From contig CAJMNI010000018.1 in assembly GCA_905214735.1 (NCBI GenBank), positions 1-44,573 of the forward strand: DNA of 44,573 bases, read 5' to 3'. Made by a program: the position numbers and the translations under genes. The DNA is from an uncultured bacterium. Lineage in GTDB: Bacteria; Bacteroidota; Bacteroidia; Bacteroidales; Muribaculaceae. Below the pieces are notes generated by a model. The model was not told where the DNA came from, made no database searches, and saw only the letters and a list, made by a program, of their open reading frames with translations. How positions within the stretch are numbered: position 1 is the first letter of the stretch; every line of letters begins with the position of its first letter. This document shows, one piece after another, positions 8,707 to 17,173 of this stretch.

Positions 8707-10218
8707 ATGTCAAAGAAAACATTACTGATTATCCTCGACGGATATGGCATCGGCGACCATAAGAAAGACGATGCCATCTTTAACACTCCCACGCCATATA
8801 TGGACTCCCTCATGGCCAACTATCCTCATTCGCAGCTTCAGGCAAGCGGCGAGGATGTAGGTCTTCCGGCCGGCCAGATGGGCAACTCGGAGGTTGGTCA
8901 CCTCAACATCGGCGGCGGCCGCGTGATCTATCAGGATCTTGTCAAGATCAACCGCGCGATAGCCGACGGTTCCTTCGCGGCCAATCCCGAGATCAAGAGC
9001 GCGTTCAGCTATGCCCGCGACCACAATGTGCCCATCCACTTCATGGGCCTGACCTCCGCCGGCGGCGTGCACTCCTCGCTCGGCCATCTCTACGCCCTTT
9101 GCGACACAGCCAAGAGCTACGGCCTCGAGAAGGTCTATCTCCACTGCTTCATGGATGGCCGCGACACCGACCCGAAGAGCGGCGCCGGTTTCCTAAGCGA
9201 AGTCCAGGCCCATTGCGAGAAGAGCGCCGGCAAGATCGCATCGGTGATCGGCCGCTACTATGCCATGGACCGCGACAAACGCTGGGAGCGTCTCAAAGAG
9301 GCCTATAACCTTCTCGTCTATGGCGAGGGACGCCATGCCGAAGATATGGTGAAGGCTGTTGAGGAATCATACGCCGAGGGCGTGACCGACGAGTTTATCA
9401 AGCCGATCGTCAACGACCGCGTCGACGGCCGCATCGGCGCCGGCCATGTGGTGATCTTCTTCAACTACCGCAACGACCGCGCCAAAGAGCTCACCACTGT
9501 GCTCACCCAGCATTCCGAAGACGGAATGAATCCGATTCCCGACCTGCAGTATTACTGCATGACTCCCTACGACGACTCTTTCAAGGGTGTGCATATCCTC
9601 TTCCCGAAGAGCGATGTTGCCGACACTCTCGCCGAATATCTCTCGTCGAAGCAGAAGAAGCAGCTCCACATCGCCGAGACTGAGAAATATGCCCACGTCA
9701 CATTCTTCTTCAACGGCGGCCGCGAAGCTCCCTTCGAGGGTGAGGACCGCATCCTCGTTCCCTCGCCGAAGGTTGCCACCTACGACCTCCAGCCCGAGAT
9801 GAGCGCCCCCGAAGTCACCGAAAAACTCGTGGCCGCCATCGGCACCGACAAATACGACTTCATCGTGGTGAACTTCGCCAACGGCGACATGGTGGGCCAC
9901 ACCGGAGTATATCCCGCCATCCAGAAGGCCGTGGCCACTCTCGACGACTGCGTGAAGCAGACCGTAGAAGCAGCCCGCGAGCATGACTACGAGGTGATCA
10001 TCATCGCCGACCACGGCAACGCCGACCACGCCATCAACGAAGACGGCACACCCAATACGGCCCATTCGCTCAATCCGGTGCCCTTCATCTATGTGGGCTC
10101 CGACAAGAACGCCAAGGTGGCCGACGGCCGTCTGGCCGACGTCGCTCCCTCGCTGCTCCACCTCATGGGCATCGAGCAGCCCGCCGACATGACCGGCAAC
10201 AACCTGATCAAAGACTGA
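8707..10218 (+). CDS. gpmI: 2,3-bisphosphoglycerate-independent phosphoglycerate mutase
   Basis: The 503-aa enzyme interconverts 3- and 2-phosphoglycerate in glycolysis using two Mn ions. It belongs to the alkaline phosphatase superfamily: D11 in ILDGYG and the phospho-acceptor S61 in QMGNSEVGH bind the metals, followed by MDGRDTDPKSG, RNDRAKEL, and the C-terminal metal ligands in NFANGDMVGHTG and IIADHGNADH. Length and motifs are complete. It is monocistronic, ended by the hairpin at 10227-10274. Confidence 0.98.
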   Translation: MSKKTLLIILDGYGIGDHKKDDAIFNTPTPYMDSLMANYPHSQLQASGEDVGLPAGQMGNSEVGHLNIGGGRVIYQDLVKINRAIADGSFAANPEIKSAFSYARDHNVPIHFMGLTSAGGVHSSLGHLYALCDTAKSYGLEKVYLHCFMDGRDTDPKSGAGFLSEVQAHCEKSAGKIASVIGRYYAMDRDKRWERLKEAYNLLVYGEGRHAEDMVKAVEESYAEGVTDEFIKPIVNDRVDGRIGAGHVVIFFNYRNDRAKELTTVLTQHSEDGMNPIPDLQYYCMTPYDDSFKGVHILFPKSDVADTLAEYLSSKQKKQLHIAETEKYAHVTFFFNGGREAPFEGEDRILVPSPKVATYDLQPEMSAPEVTEKLVAAIGTDKYDFIVVNFANGDMVGHTGVYPAIQKAVATLDDCVKQTVEAAREHDYEVIIIADHGNADHAINEDGTPNTAHSLNPVPFIYVGSDKNAKVADGRLADVAPSLLHLMGIEQPADMTGNNLIKD

Positions 10219-10226
10219 CAACACTG

Positions 10227-10285
10227 AAATCCCGGATGCGGAGTCGCCCCATAGGCAGACAGTATCCGGGATTTTCCCTTTTTTA
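10227..10285 (+). terminator. gpmI terminator
   Basis: Arms AAATCCCGGAT (10227-10237) and ATCCGGGATTT (10264-10274), 26-nt loop, followed by CCCTTTTTT. It separates gpmI from the 5'-nucleotidase gene. Confidence 0.8.
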
Positions 10286-10320
10286 TAACCCGTATAACCT
10301 GAAACAGAGAGGATAAAGCC

Positions 10321-11916
10321 ATGAAAAAAGTCAGACTACGCAAGATATTATCGGCAGCGGGCGCTTCAATGCTGATTGCTGCCTTTTCCGCCGCCCTTCC
10401 CCTTTGGGCCGAAGACCTTGTGATTCTTCACACCAACGACACCCATTCAAACATCGACACCGGGGCCAACGGCGCCGGAGGCATCCTCCCGCGCAAGGCG
10501 ATTATCGACTCGGTGCGCAAGGCCGAGAAAAACGTGCTGCTCGTCGACGCCGGCGACATGGTGCAGGGAACTCTCTATTTCAAGTTTTTCAAGGGGGATG
10601 TGGAATATTCCATCTTCAACATGATGAAATATGACATCCGCATCCTCGGCAACCATGAATTCGACAACGGCCTCGACCAGATGGCCCGTTACTGGAAAGA
10701 TGTCAAGGCCGACCGCCTCTCCGCCAACTACGACTTCACCGGCACCGCTGCGCAGGGGCTCTTCAAACCATACACCATCAAGAAGATCGGAGGAAAGAAA
10801 ATCGGTTTCCTCGGCATCAACGTCGACCCCGAAAGCCTGATCTCGGCCGAGAATTACCGGGGAATGAAATATTACGACGCCATCAGGACCGCCAACGCCA
10901 CAGCCGCCGAGCTGAAAAAGAAAGGCTGCGACCTGGTTGTGGCCGTGACCCATATCGGTTATGACGAGCTGCCGCCGGCCGAGTCAGACATGCAGCTCGC
11001 CCGCGAAAGCCGCGACATCGACATCATCATCGGCGGTCATTCCCATACCTACGTCAATCCGAAAACCCCCGACGTGACCCCCTACTGGGTGAAAAACGCC
11101 GCCGGGCGTCCGGTGCTCGTGACGCAGACCGGAAGATATGGCGACAACGTCGGCTATATAAAGATCGACCTCGACAAGATCGGGGAGCATAATTACGACT
11201 ATGAGTATATACCGGTGACCGACCGGTTTTCGCCCGACGCCTACGACAAGAACATCCGGAATTTTCTGGCTCCGTATAAAGCGGTGGTCGATTCGGTCAA
11301 CGCCAACGTGATCGGCTATTCGCTCGTCGATATGGGCAATCCCCGCAAGGCGTCGCCCTATGGCAACTGGACCGGCGACTTCGCCCAGTGGTTCGGCCGC
11401 CAGATAGCCGACAGCCTCCGCGCCGCCGGCAAGGATGTCCCTTATCCCGACATGGGGATGATGAACGTCGGCGGAATCCGCCAGCCGATGCCGAAAGGGG
11501 TGGTGACCGAGGGGCAGATCCTCTCCACCTTCCCCTTCTCCAACCGTATGCGCCTGATAGCCGTAAAGGGTAAGGATCTTCTCGAGACAATGCGGATAGT
11601 TGTTCCGAAAGGGGGCGAGGCGGTCAGCGAGTCTGTGAGAGTCGTCACCGACACCGCCGGGAATGTCACTCATTTCCTCATCAACGGGAATCCCGTTGAT
11701 CCCGAGCGCGAATATATCGTCTCGACAATCGACTATGTGGCCGAAGGAAACGACGGCATGAAGCCGATGGCGAATCACCGCGAGCTATGGCGCGACTCCC
11801 GGGAGGTCAGCGCGAGAATACTCGATTACGTAAGGCATCTCACTGCCAACGGCATAGGAATCAATCCCGACCCGACGCCGAGATTTGTGGAAGATGTCAG
11901 GCTCCGTCAAAAATAG
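10321..11916 (+). CDS. Secreted 5'-nucleotidase/2',3'-cyclic phosphodiesterase family protein
   Basis: 531 aa with a signal peptide (residues 1-30, cleavage after LWA). The N-terminal metallophosphatase domain shows the metal-binding set: HTNDTHS at 37-43, DAGDMVQGT, GNHEFDNG, VTHIGYDE and GGHSHTY. The C-terminal 5_nucleotid_C domain carries MMNVGGIR and TFPFSNRM and ends near IDYVAEGNDGM. UshA-like enzymes release phosphate and nucleosides from nucleotides in the periplasm; exact substrate cannot be read from sequence. It overlaps the GH3 lipoprotein gene by 23 nt, so the two are translationally coupled. Confidence 0.92.
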   Translation: MKKVRLRKILSAAGASMLIAAFSAALPLWAEDLVILHTNDTHSNIDTGANGAGGILPRKAIIDSVRKAEKNVLLVDAGDMVQGTLYFKFFKGDVEYSIFNMMKYDIRILGNHEFDNGLDQMARYWKDVKADRLSANYDFTGTAAQGLFKPYTIKKIGGKKIGFLGINVDPESLISAENYRGMKYYDAIRTANATAAELKKKGCDLVVAVTHIGYDELPPAESDMQLARESRDIDIIIGGHSHTYVNPKTPDVTPYWVKNAAGRPVLVTQTGRYGDNVGYIKIDLDKIGEHNYDYEYIPVTDRFSPDAYDKNIRNFLAPYKAVVDSVNANVIGYSLVDMGNPRKASPYGNWTGDFAQWFGRQIADSLRAAGKDVPYPDMGMMNVGGIRQPMPKGVVTEGQILSTFPFSNRMRLIAVKGKDLLETMRIVVPKGGEAVSESVRVVTDTAGNVTHFLINGNPVDPEREYIVSTIDYVAEGNDGMKPMANHRELWRDSREVSARILDYVRHLTANGIGINPDPTPRFVEDVRLRQK

Positions 11917-13123
11917 GATATTCCGGCTGGCATGGCCGGCGTGGCTGGCCATGTCGCTGGCGCTTCTCTCCTGCCGGGGGAGGGAAGAGCGGAAGCCTGC
12001 GCCCGAGCCGCCGCGTCAGGAGGTCTCCGACATGACGGCGGAGGCGAAGATGTGGGCCGACACCACGGCGGCCCGGATGGATCTGCGCCAAAAGGCGGCG
12101 CAGCTTTTCATGCCGGCCCTTTATGCGAGCGACGATGTCTGGACGCTCCGCCAGCTCCGCGAATATGCCCGGCTCGGGGTAGGGGGGATTGTCCTGCTGA
12201 AAGGTGACAGCCGGGGCGCCGCCGCACTTGCCGACACGCTCGCGGCGCATTCCGCAGTGCTCCCCTTCGTGGCCATCGACGCCGAGTGGGGACTCGCCAT
12301 GCGCCTCGCCGACGCACCGGAATTCCCGGCCAACGGAAAGATCTCGCCCGAGGCCGGCGACCAGCTGATGTATGACTATGGACGCGAACTTGCCAGGGAG
12401 TGCCGTCTGGTCGGCATCAATATGGTGCTCGGACCGGTGCTCGACGTCAACGGTGGGGGTGGAATCATGGGGAAACGCTCCTTCGGCAGCGATCCGGAGC
12501 GGGTGGCCGACCTTGGAGTGGCCTATGCCCGTGGTCTCGAAGACGGGGGAGTGATCAGCGTGGCGAAACATTTCCCCGGCCATGGGTCGGTGTCGACCGA
12601 CTCGCATAAGCGGAAAGGGGTCATCAACCGTTCGCTGCAGAGCCTCGACTCGATCGACCTCAAGCCGTTCCGCCGATGGGTGGAGCTGCGGCTCACCGGG
12701 GTGATGGTCGGTCATCTTGCCGTTCCCTCGATCGACTCGCGGATGCTCCCGGCGGCCGTGTCGCGCACTGTGATCACCGACCTGCTGCGCGAAGACCTCG
12801 GTTTCGGCGGACTTGTGCTTACCGACGCCCTCAACATGGGTGGCGCCGAGGGCTATGGCAGCGAACTGGCTGTGGCGGCCGGCGCCGACATTATCGTGGC
12901 CCCGGCGGAAACGGAGTCGGAGATCGACCGCGTGGTGCAGGCGGTCGCCGACGGTTCCCTCCCGGAGAAAGAACTCACCCGGAGAGTGAAAAACATCCTG
13001 TTCCATAAATATCTTCTCCAACGGGGCGGCCGACGCCCGCAGGCTTCGGCAGATCTTCCCTCGGGGCTCGCCGGAACTGCCTCCGACACGATTTCCAGCG
13101 GGCTGAGGCGCGGGCATAAGTGA
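11894..13123 (+). CDS. GH3 lipoprotein, NagZ-like beta-N-acetylhexosaminidase
   Basis: 409 aa from the ATG at 11894. A lipobox LLSC puts the lipidated Cys at residue 27, so this is an envelope lipoprotein. The body is a single glycoside hydrolase 3 TIM barrel. The NagZ-type catalytic pair is present: KHFPGHG (225-231) followed by D236-S237-H238, and the nucleophile D311 in LTDALNMGG. That pattern marks beta-N-acetylglucosaminidases, suggesting cleavage of GlcNAc from muropeptides or host glycans. There is no C-terminal beta-lactamase-like domain, unlike many Bacteroidetes GH3 proteins. An earlier TTG (11885) is less likely. It is coupled to the 5'-nucleotidase gene upstream, hinting at a shared scavenging role (inference). 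Confidence 0.88.
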   Translation: MSGSVKNRIFRLAWPAWLAMSLALLSCRGREERKPAPEPPRQEVSDMTAEAKMWADTTAARMDLRQKAAQLFMPALYASDDVWTLRQLREYARLGVGGIVLLKGDSRGAAALADTLAAHSAVLPFVAIDAEWGLAMRLADAPEFPANGKISPEAGDQLMYDYGRELARECRLVGINMVLGPVLDVNGGGGIMGKRSFGSDPERVADLGVAYARGLEDGGVISVAKHFPGHGSVSTDSHKRKGVINRSLQSLDSIDLKPFRRWVELRLTGVMVGHLAVPSIDSRMLPAAVSRTVITDLLREDLGFGGLVLTDALNMGGAEGYGSELAVAAGADIIVAPAETESEIDRVVQAVADGSLPEKELTRRVKNILFHKYLLQRGGRRPQASADLPSGLAGTASDTISSGLRRGHK

Positions 13124-13178
13124 TGCCGATGAAGCATAAAAACGGTTCAAACCGGTGCATGGACCGGCTCAAAACGGC

Positions 13179-13217
13179 AAAAAAATAAGCTTCGCGATGG
13201 CGAAGCTTTATTTTTTC
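13179..13217. terminator. Bidirectional terminator between GH3 gene and rpmH
   Basis: Stem AGCTTCGC / GCGAAGCT around a 4-nt loop, flanked by an A-rich left side and T-rich right side (one bulged T). Convergent genes on both sides can use it. Confidence 0.8.
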
Positions 13218-13234
13218 AGAATCGTGTGCCTTAT

Positions 13235-13390
13235 TTATTTACCGGCGATGTGGTCGGAAACCGAAAGGGATACACGACCTTTAGCGCGACGGCGGGCGAG
13301 AACCTTGCGACCGTTCTTGGTGGCCATTCTCAGACGAAAACCGTGCTTGTTGATTCTTCTGCGGTTGGAGGGTTGAAAAGTCCTTTTCAT
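13235..13390 (-). CDS. rpmH: 50S ribosomal protein L34
   Basis: 51 aa, starting MKRTFQPSNRRRINKHGF and continuing RMATKNGRKVLARRRAKGR, the invariant L34 sequence. The short C-terminal tail (VSLSVSDHIAGK) is typical for Bacteroidetes. The longer upstream frame lies in the promoter region and is not coding. In many bacteria rpmH neighbours rnpA and dnaA; here it is alone, as is common in this phylum. Confidence 0.98.
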   Translation of the reverse strand: MKRTFQPSNRRRINKHGFRLRMATKNGRKVLARRRAKGRVSLSVSDHIAGK

Positions 13391-13489
13391 TTTTATTGAA
13401 ACTATTAAAATTTGAAATGCGCGGGAAAAAGCGGTTCTGAAAAACCTGATCCCGGGCTGAACGCCGCACGCGTTTTCGGCATTCGGCTG

Positions 13490-13520
13490 CAAAATTAAGC
13501 AAAATCTGCGAAATGCCAAA
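13490..13520 (-). promoter_or_regulatory. Promoter of rpmH
   Basis: On the minus strand TTTG (13520-13517) and TAATTTTG (13497-13490) are 19 nt apart. The leader to the ATG at 13390 would be about 95 nt. Confidence 0.75.
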
Positions 13521-13559
13521 ATTTAAAGTTCGATATTACTATAATTTGGAAAAAATTTG

Positions 13560-13567
13560 TAATTTTG
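13560..13567 (+). promoter_or_regulatory. -7 box of efp
   Basis: TAATTTTGCAG matches the -7 consensus; a TTTG is present 11 nt upstream but is too close to be the -33 element. The leader to the ATG at 13680 would be about 105 nt. Confidence 0.55.
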
Positions 13568-13679
13568 CAGTCTGAAAAACGGCCAACTCACGGTCAAAGC
13601 GCCGCCGGGAGAGTCAAAGGCTCGTCCGGCAATGCTGCAAAACGAACAAAACACAATAAAACTAATAAGGATAAAAGCA

Positions 13680-14246
13680 ATGATGAACGCTCAAGACATC
13701 AAGAACGGCACCTGCATCCGTCTGGACGGCCGTCTCTATTTCTGCGTGGAGTTCCTTCACGTGAAGCCCGGCAAAGGCAACACTTTCATGCGCACGAAGC
13801 TGAAAGATGTGGTTGACGGCCGCGTGCTCGAACGCCGCTTCAACATCGGCGAGAAGCTTGAGGACGTGCGCGTGGAGCGCCGCCCCTACCAGTATCTCTA
13901 CGCCGACGGCGAGGATGATATCTTCATGAACAACGAGACTTTCGAGCAGATTCCCATCAGCAAGGAGCTCGTGACCGGCGCTCCCTTCATGAAAGAGGGC
14001 GACACAGTGGAGGTTGTCAGCGACGCTTCGACCAACACAGTGCTCTATGCGGAGATGCCTATCAAGACAGTGCTCAAGATCACATATACTGAGCCGGGTC
14101 TGAAGGGCGACACAGCCACCAACACCCTCAAGCCCGCCACAGTCGAGACCGGCGCCACCGTCAAGGTGCCCCTCTTCGTCAACGAGGGCGATATGATCGA
14201 AGTCGACACCCGCGACGGCAGCTACGTGAGCCGCGTGAAGGCATAA
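13680..14246 (+). CDS. efp: Translation elongation factor P
   Basis: 188 aa from the first of two adjacent ATGs (MMNAQDIKNG), equivalent to the usual Bacteroidetes start MINAQDIKNG. EF-P relieves ribosome stalling at polyproline. The N-terminal KOW domain carries the loop KPGKGNTF, whose central Lys enters the peptidyl-transferase centre; the C-terminal OB domains carry YTEPGLKGDTATNTLKPATV and end DTRDGSYVSRVKA. No EpmA/EpmB modification genes are in the window. The longer upstream frame (from 13632) is leader. A strong terminator follows. Confidence 0.98.
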   Translation: MMNAQDIKNGTCIRLDGRLYFCVEFLHVKPGKGNTFMRTKLKDVVDGRVLERRFNIGEKLEDVRVERRPYQYLYADGEDDIFMNNETFEQIPISKELVTGAPFMKEGDTVEVVSDASTNTVLYAEMPIKTVLKITYTEPGLKGDTATNTLKPATVETGATVKVPLFVNEGDMIEVDTRDGSYVSRVKA

Positions 14247-14270
14247 CTTCGCAACCACCGAATTCCCGAC

Positions 14271-14317
14271 GAAGTCGCTCTTCCGTAATCAACCATGGAG
14301 GAGGGACTTCTTTTTTT
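14271..14317 (+). terminator. efp terminator
   Basis: Arms GAAGTCGCTCTTCC (14271-14284) and GGAGGAGGGACTTC (14297-14310) form a 14-bp stem with one G-T wobble and one mismatch, followed by seven T (14311-14317). Confidence 0.8.
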
Positions 14318-14341
14318 AAGCCCCCTCCTTATTTAACCTCT

Positions 14342-15388
14342 ATGAAGCAATCAGCCGATATCCTTTTCTCAATAATCGTGCCGGTCTATAACCGGCCCGA
14401 CGAGATCGCCGACCTCCTCAGGAGCCTCGCCGCGCAGACCGACCGCGGCTTCGAGATCGTGATAGTCGAAGACGGTTCGACGGTGCCCTGTCTGGAAGCG
14501 ACCGAAGGGGAGGCGACCGAATGGATCCCGAAGAGCGACCCCGGAGTGAGACTCCGCTATTTCCGGAAAGGAAACGAAGGACGCAGCATAGCGCGTAATT
14601 ACGGCATGGAGCGGGCCTCGGGCTCCTACTTCATCTTCGTCGACTCCGACTGTATCCTTCCCCCCGATTATATCGGAAGCCTCCGCAGAAACCTCCGGGA
14701 GAATCCCGCCGACTGCTTCGGCGGTCCCGACGCCGCCCACGACTCCTTCACCAAGACGCAGAAGGCAATCAACTATTCGATGACCTCCTTCCTCACCACC
14801 GGCGGAATCCGCGGCGGAAAGGTCTCGATGGAGAAATTCACCCCACGCACGTTCAACATGGGTTTCTCGCGCGAGGTCTACGATCGTGTCGGCGGTTTCC
14901 GCGAGATGTTCAGCGAAGACATCGACATGAGCACGCGCATCAGGCAGGCCGGTTTTTCGATAGCCCTCTTCACCGACGTCTATGTCTATCACAAGCGGCG
15001 CGTCGACATGCGCAAGTTCTGGAAGCAGGTCCATGTGTTCGGCATGTCGCGCATCACTCTCGAGCTCCTCTATCCCGGCTCGATGAAGCTGGTCCACTGG
15101 CTTCCGGCATGTTTCACCGTCGGAGCAGTCGCGCTCATAGTCGGTTCCTTCTTCTGCAAATGGCTGCTGATTCCGCTGTTGGTCTATATCCTGGCGCTCT
15201 TCGTCTGCGCCTTGGCCGCCACGCGAAGCCTCGACATCGCCGGCAGGGCGGTGGTGGCCTCGATGGTGCAGCTCACGGGCTACGGGTCGGGCTTCATAAA
15301 GGCCTACGTGGAGAAGATGATCCTCGGCCGCGGCCGCGACGTGGAGAAGGAGATAGAGATCAGAAAAGGTAAAAACGAAGGATTGTAA
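14342..15388 (+). CDS. Glycosyltransferase family 2, membrane-anchored
   Basis: 348 aa. The N-terminal GT-A domain begins SIIVPVYNRPDEIADLL; the nucleotide-binding acidic residues follow in IVEDGST, the DXD-type motif is FVDSDC (near residue 100), and SEDIDMSTRIRQAG supplies the acceptor-site acidic pair. Two membrane helices sit at about residues 255-300 (VGAVALIVGSFF and LLIPLLVYILALFVCALAA). This resembles the GT2 enzymes that add sugars to undecaprenyl- or lipid-linked acceptors at the inner membrane; donor and acceptor are unknown. The radC gene starts 2 nt after its stop, so the two are co-transcribed. Confidence 0.9.
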   Translation: MKQSADILFSIIVPVYNRPDEIADLLRSLAAQTDRGFEIVIVEDGSTVPCLEATEGEATEWIPKSDPGVRLRYFRKGNEGRSIARNYGMERASGSYFIFVDSDCILPPDYIGSLRRNLRENPADCFGGPDAAHDSFTKTQKAINYSMTSFLTTGGIRGGKVSMEKFTPRTFNMGFSREVYDRVGGFREMFSEDIDMSTRIRQAGFSIALFTDVYVYHKRRVDMRKFWKQVHVFGMSRITLELLYPGSMKLVHWLPACFTVGAVALIVGSFFCKWLLIPLLVYILALFVCALAATRSLDIAGRAVVASMVQLTGYGSGFIKAYVEKMILGRGRDVEKEIEIRKGKNEGL

Positions 15389-15390
15389 CC

Positions 15391-16167
15391 ATGCAACCGC
15401 TTGGAAGAAAACACACTGTGGCCTCTGACATCGACCAGCCCTATGGCGAGGCCGCGGAGGAGGGGCGTCCGGTAGTAGTGAACGTCAAGGTGAAGGAACT
15501 CGAAGTCGAAGACCGTCCGCGCGAGAAGGCGATGGCCCACGGCATCGGTTCCCTGTCGACGGCCGACCTTTTCGCGGTGATATTGCGCACCGGCCAGCAG
15601 GGGTATCCCATCACGCAGCTTTGTCGCGAGCTGATGAAGGCCAACGACAACTCCCTTTTCAATCTCGAGCGGCGAACCCGCGACGAACTGCTGGAAATCG
15701 ACGGCATCGGTCCGGCGAAAGCCCTGCAGATCGAGGCGGTGATGGAACTGATCAGGCGCTACAACAGGGAGAAGGTGAAAGAGAAGGTGGCTGTCACCAC
15801 GCCTGAAGTGATTTATGAGCTGATGCGTCCCGAAATCGGCAATCTTCCCCATGAGGAGATCTGGGCCATATTCCTCGACAATTCCAACAAGGTGATCGAC
15901 AAGCGGCGGATCACTCAGGGAGGTCCGAAGGCGAGCGTGTTCGACATGAAGAAGGTGATGAAGCACGCCATCATTATCGGCAGCGAAGGGATTGTGCTTG
16001 CCCACAACCATCCGTCGGGCGCGAAGATTCCGAGCCCGCAAGACAACGACCTGACCCGCAGGCTTCGCGAAGCCTGCCGCACGATGGAGCTCCGCCTGCT
16101 CGACCATGTGATAGTGACAAGCGACGGCTTTTACTCCTATGCCACTTCCTCCTCGATTCTCGGCTGA
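15391..16167 (+). CDS. radC: RadC family protein (JAMM/MPN domain)
   Basis: 258 aa. An N-terminal helix-hairpin-helix region (REKAMAHGIGSLSTADLFAVILRTG and ELLEIDGIGPAKALQI) precedes a JAB/MPN+ metalloprotease-like domain with the zinc motif HNHPSGAKIPSPQDND and the upstream Glu in HEEIWAIFLDN. RadC was once linked to DNA repair, but that role is not supported; function remains open. The first about 30 residues are an extension compared with short family members. Translation is probably coupled to the GT2 gene. Confidence 0.93.
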   Translation: MQPLGRKHTVASDIDQPYGEAAEEGRPVVVNVKVKELEVEDRPREKAMAHGIGSLSTADLFAVILRTGQQGYPITQLCRELMKANDNSLFNLERRTRDELLEIDGIGPAKALQIEAVMELIRRYNREKVKEKVAVTTPEVIYELMRPEIGNLPHEEIWAIFLDNSNKVIDKRRITQGGPKASVFDMKKVMKHAIIIGSEGIVLAHNHPSGAKIPSPQDNDLTRRLREACRTMELRLLDHVIVTSDGFYSYATSSSILG

Positions 16168-16229
16168 CACCGGCAAGGTCCTGTGTAGGACTGAGATAAG
16201 CTAAAGAATATCAAAGAATTCAAAGCCTT

Positions 16230-17120
16230 ATGAGTTCACGAAAAATAAAAGCCTGGGTGGAGGCGATGAGGCTGCGCACGCTCCCCGTCTCGGTGGCGGG
16301 CGTGATCACGGCCGGCGGTTGCGCCGCCCTCTACGGCAAGTTCAACCTCCTGCCGTTTGCCATCTGTCTCGTTTTCGCCGTCGTGGCGCAGATCGTGTCG
16401 AACTTCGCCAACGAATATTTCGATTTCCGCAACGGTCTCGACCGGAAGGGGCGTGAGGGGTTCCGGCGCGGCGTGACGGAGGGTGACATCTCCCCGCGCG
16501 CCATGAAGCGGGCCACTTTCGCATTGCTCCTGCTCGGCTGCCTTCTCGGCAGCACGCTGATTTTCTGGGGCGGATGGTGGCTGATAGCGGTGGGAATCGC
16601 CATCGCCCTCTTCGCCATCGGATATTCGGCCGGTCCTTATCCGCTGTCGCATCACGGCCTTGGCGAACTCGCCGTGATCCTCTTCTTCGGAATCGTTCCG
16701 GTGGTGATGACCACCTATCTCCAGACCGGCTCATGGGAGATGATGCCCGCCACGCTCCCTATGTCGGTGGCTATCGGTTTTTTAGGCGCCAATGTGCTTG
16801 TGGTCAACAACTACCGCGATGCCGGCGACGACGCCAAGGCGGGCAAGCACACCCTCGCGGTGATTTTCGGCCGCGACGCGATGCCGGCGCTTTATCTGGC
16901 CAACGGCTTCATCGCCGTGCTCTTCATCGAATTGGCCACCATGGCGCGCATCCCTTATTTCTGGCAGGCGGGTCCGCTGATCTATCTCAATATCCATTAT
17001 ATCCTCTGGCAGGAGATGCGGCAGAGCAGCGGCCGGGAACTCAACCCGATTCTGGGCAAAACGGCGATGCTCATGCTCGGCCTCGCTGTCTGGATGACTG
17101 TGGCGCTTGCCGTCGGATGA
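16230..17120 (+). CDS. menA: 1,4-dihydroxy-2-naphthoate prenyltransferase MenA
   Basis: The 296-aa UbiA-family integral membrane enzyme attaches the polyprenyl chain in menaquinone synthesis. The two Asp-rich Mg-diphosphate sites are visible: NEYFDFRNGLDRKG (near residues 61-74) and NNYRDAGDDAKAGK (near 190-203). Seven to eight hydrophobic helices span the rest. The R/L-rich start MRLRTLPVSVAGV is typical of MenA. No other men genes are present here, so it is separated from the pathway cluster. It follows radC by 62 nt that hold a small hairpin. Confidence 0.94.
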   Translation: MSSRKIKAWVEAMRLRTLPVSVAGVITAGGCAALYGKFNLLPFAICLVFAVVAQIVSNFANEYFDFRNGLDRKGREGFRRGVTEGDISPRAMKRATFALLLLGCLLGSTLIFWGGWWLIAVGIAIALFAIGYSAGPYPLSHHGLGELAVILFFGIVPVVMTTYLQTGSWEMMPATLPMSVAIGFLGANVLVVNNYRDAGDDAKAGKHTLAVIFGRDAMPALYLANGFIAVLFIELATMARIPYFWQAGPLIYLNIHYILWQEMRQSSGRELNPILGKTAMLMLGLAVWMTVALAVG

Positions 17121-17173
17121 TTTTTAAGGGGAGCTTGACAAATAGGGTGCATGTTACTAATTTTTGAAAGATA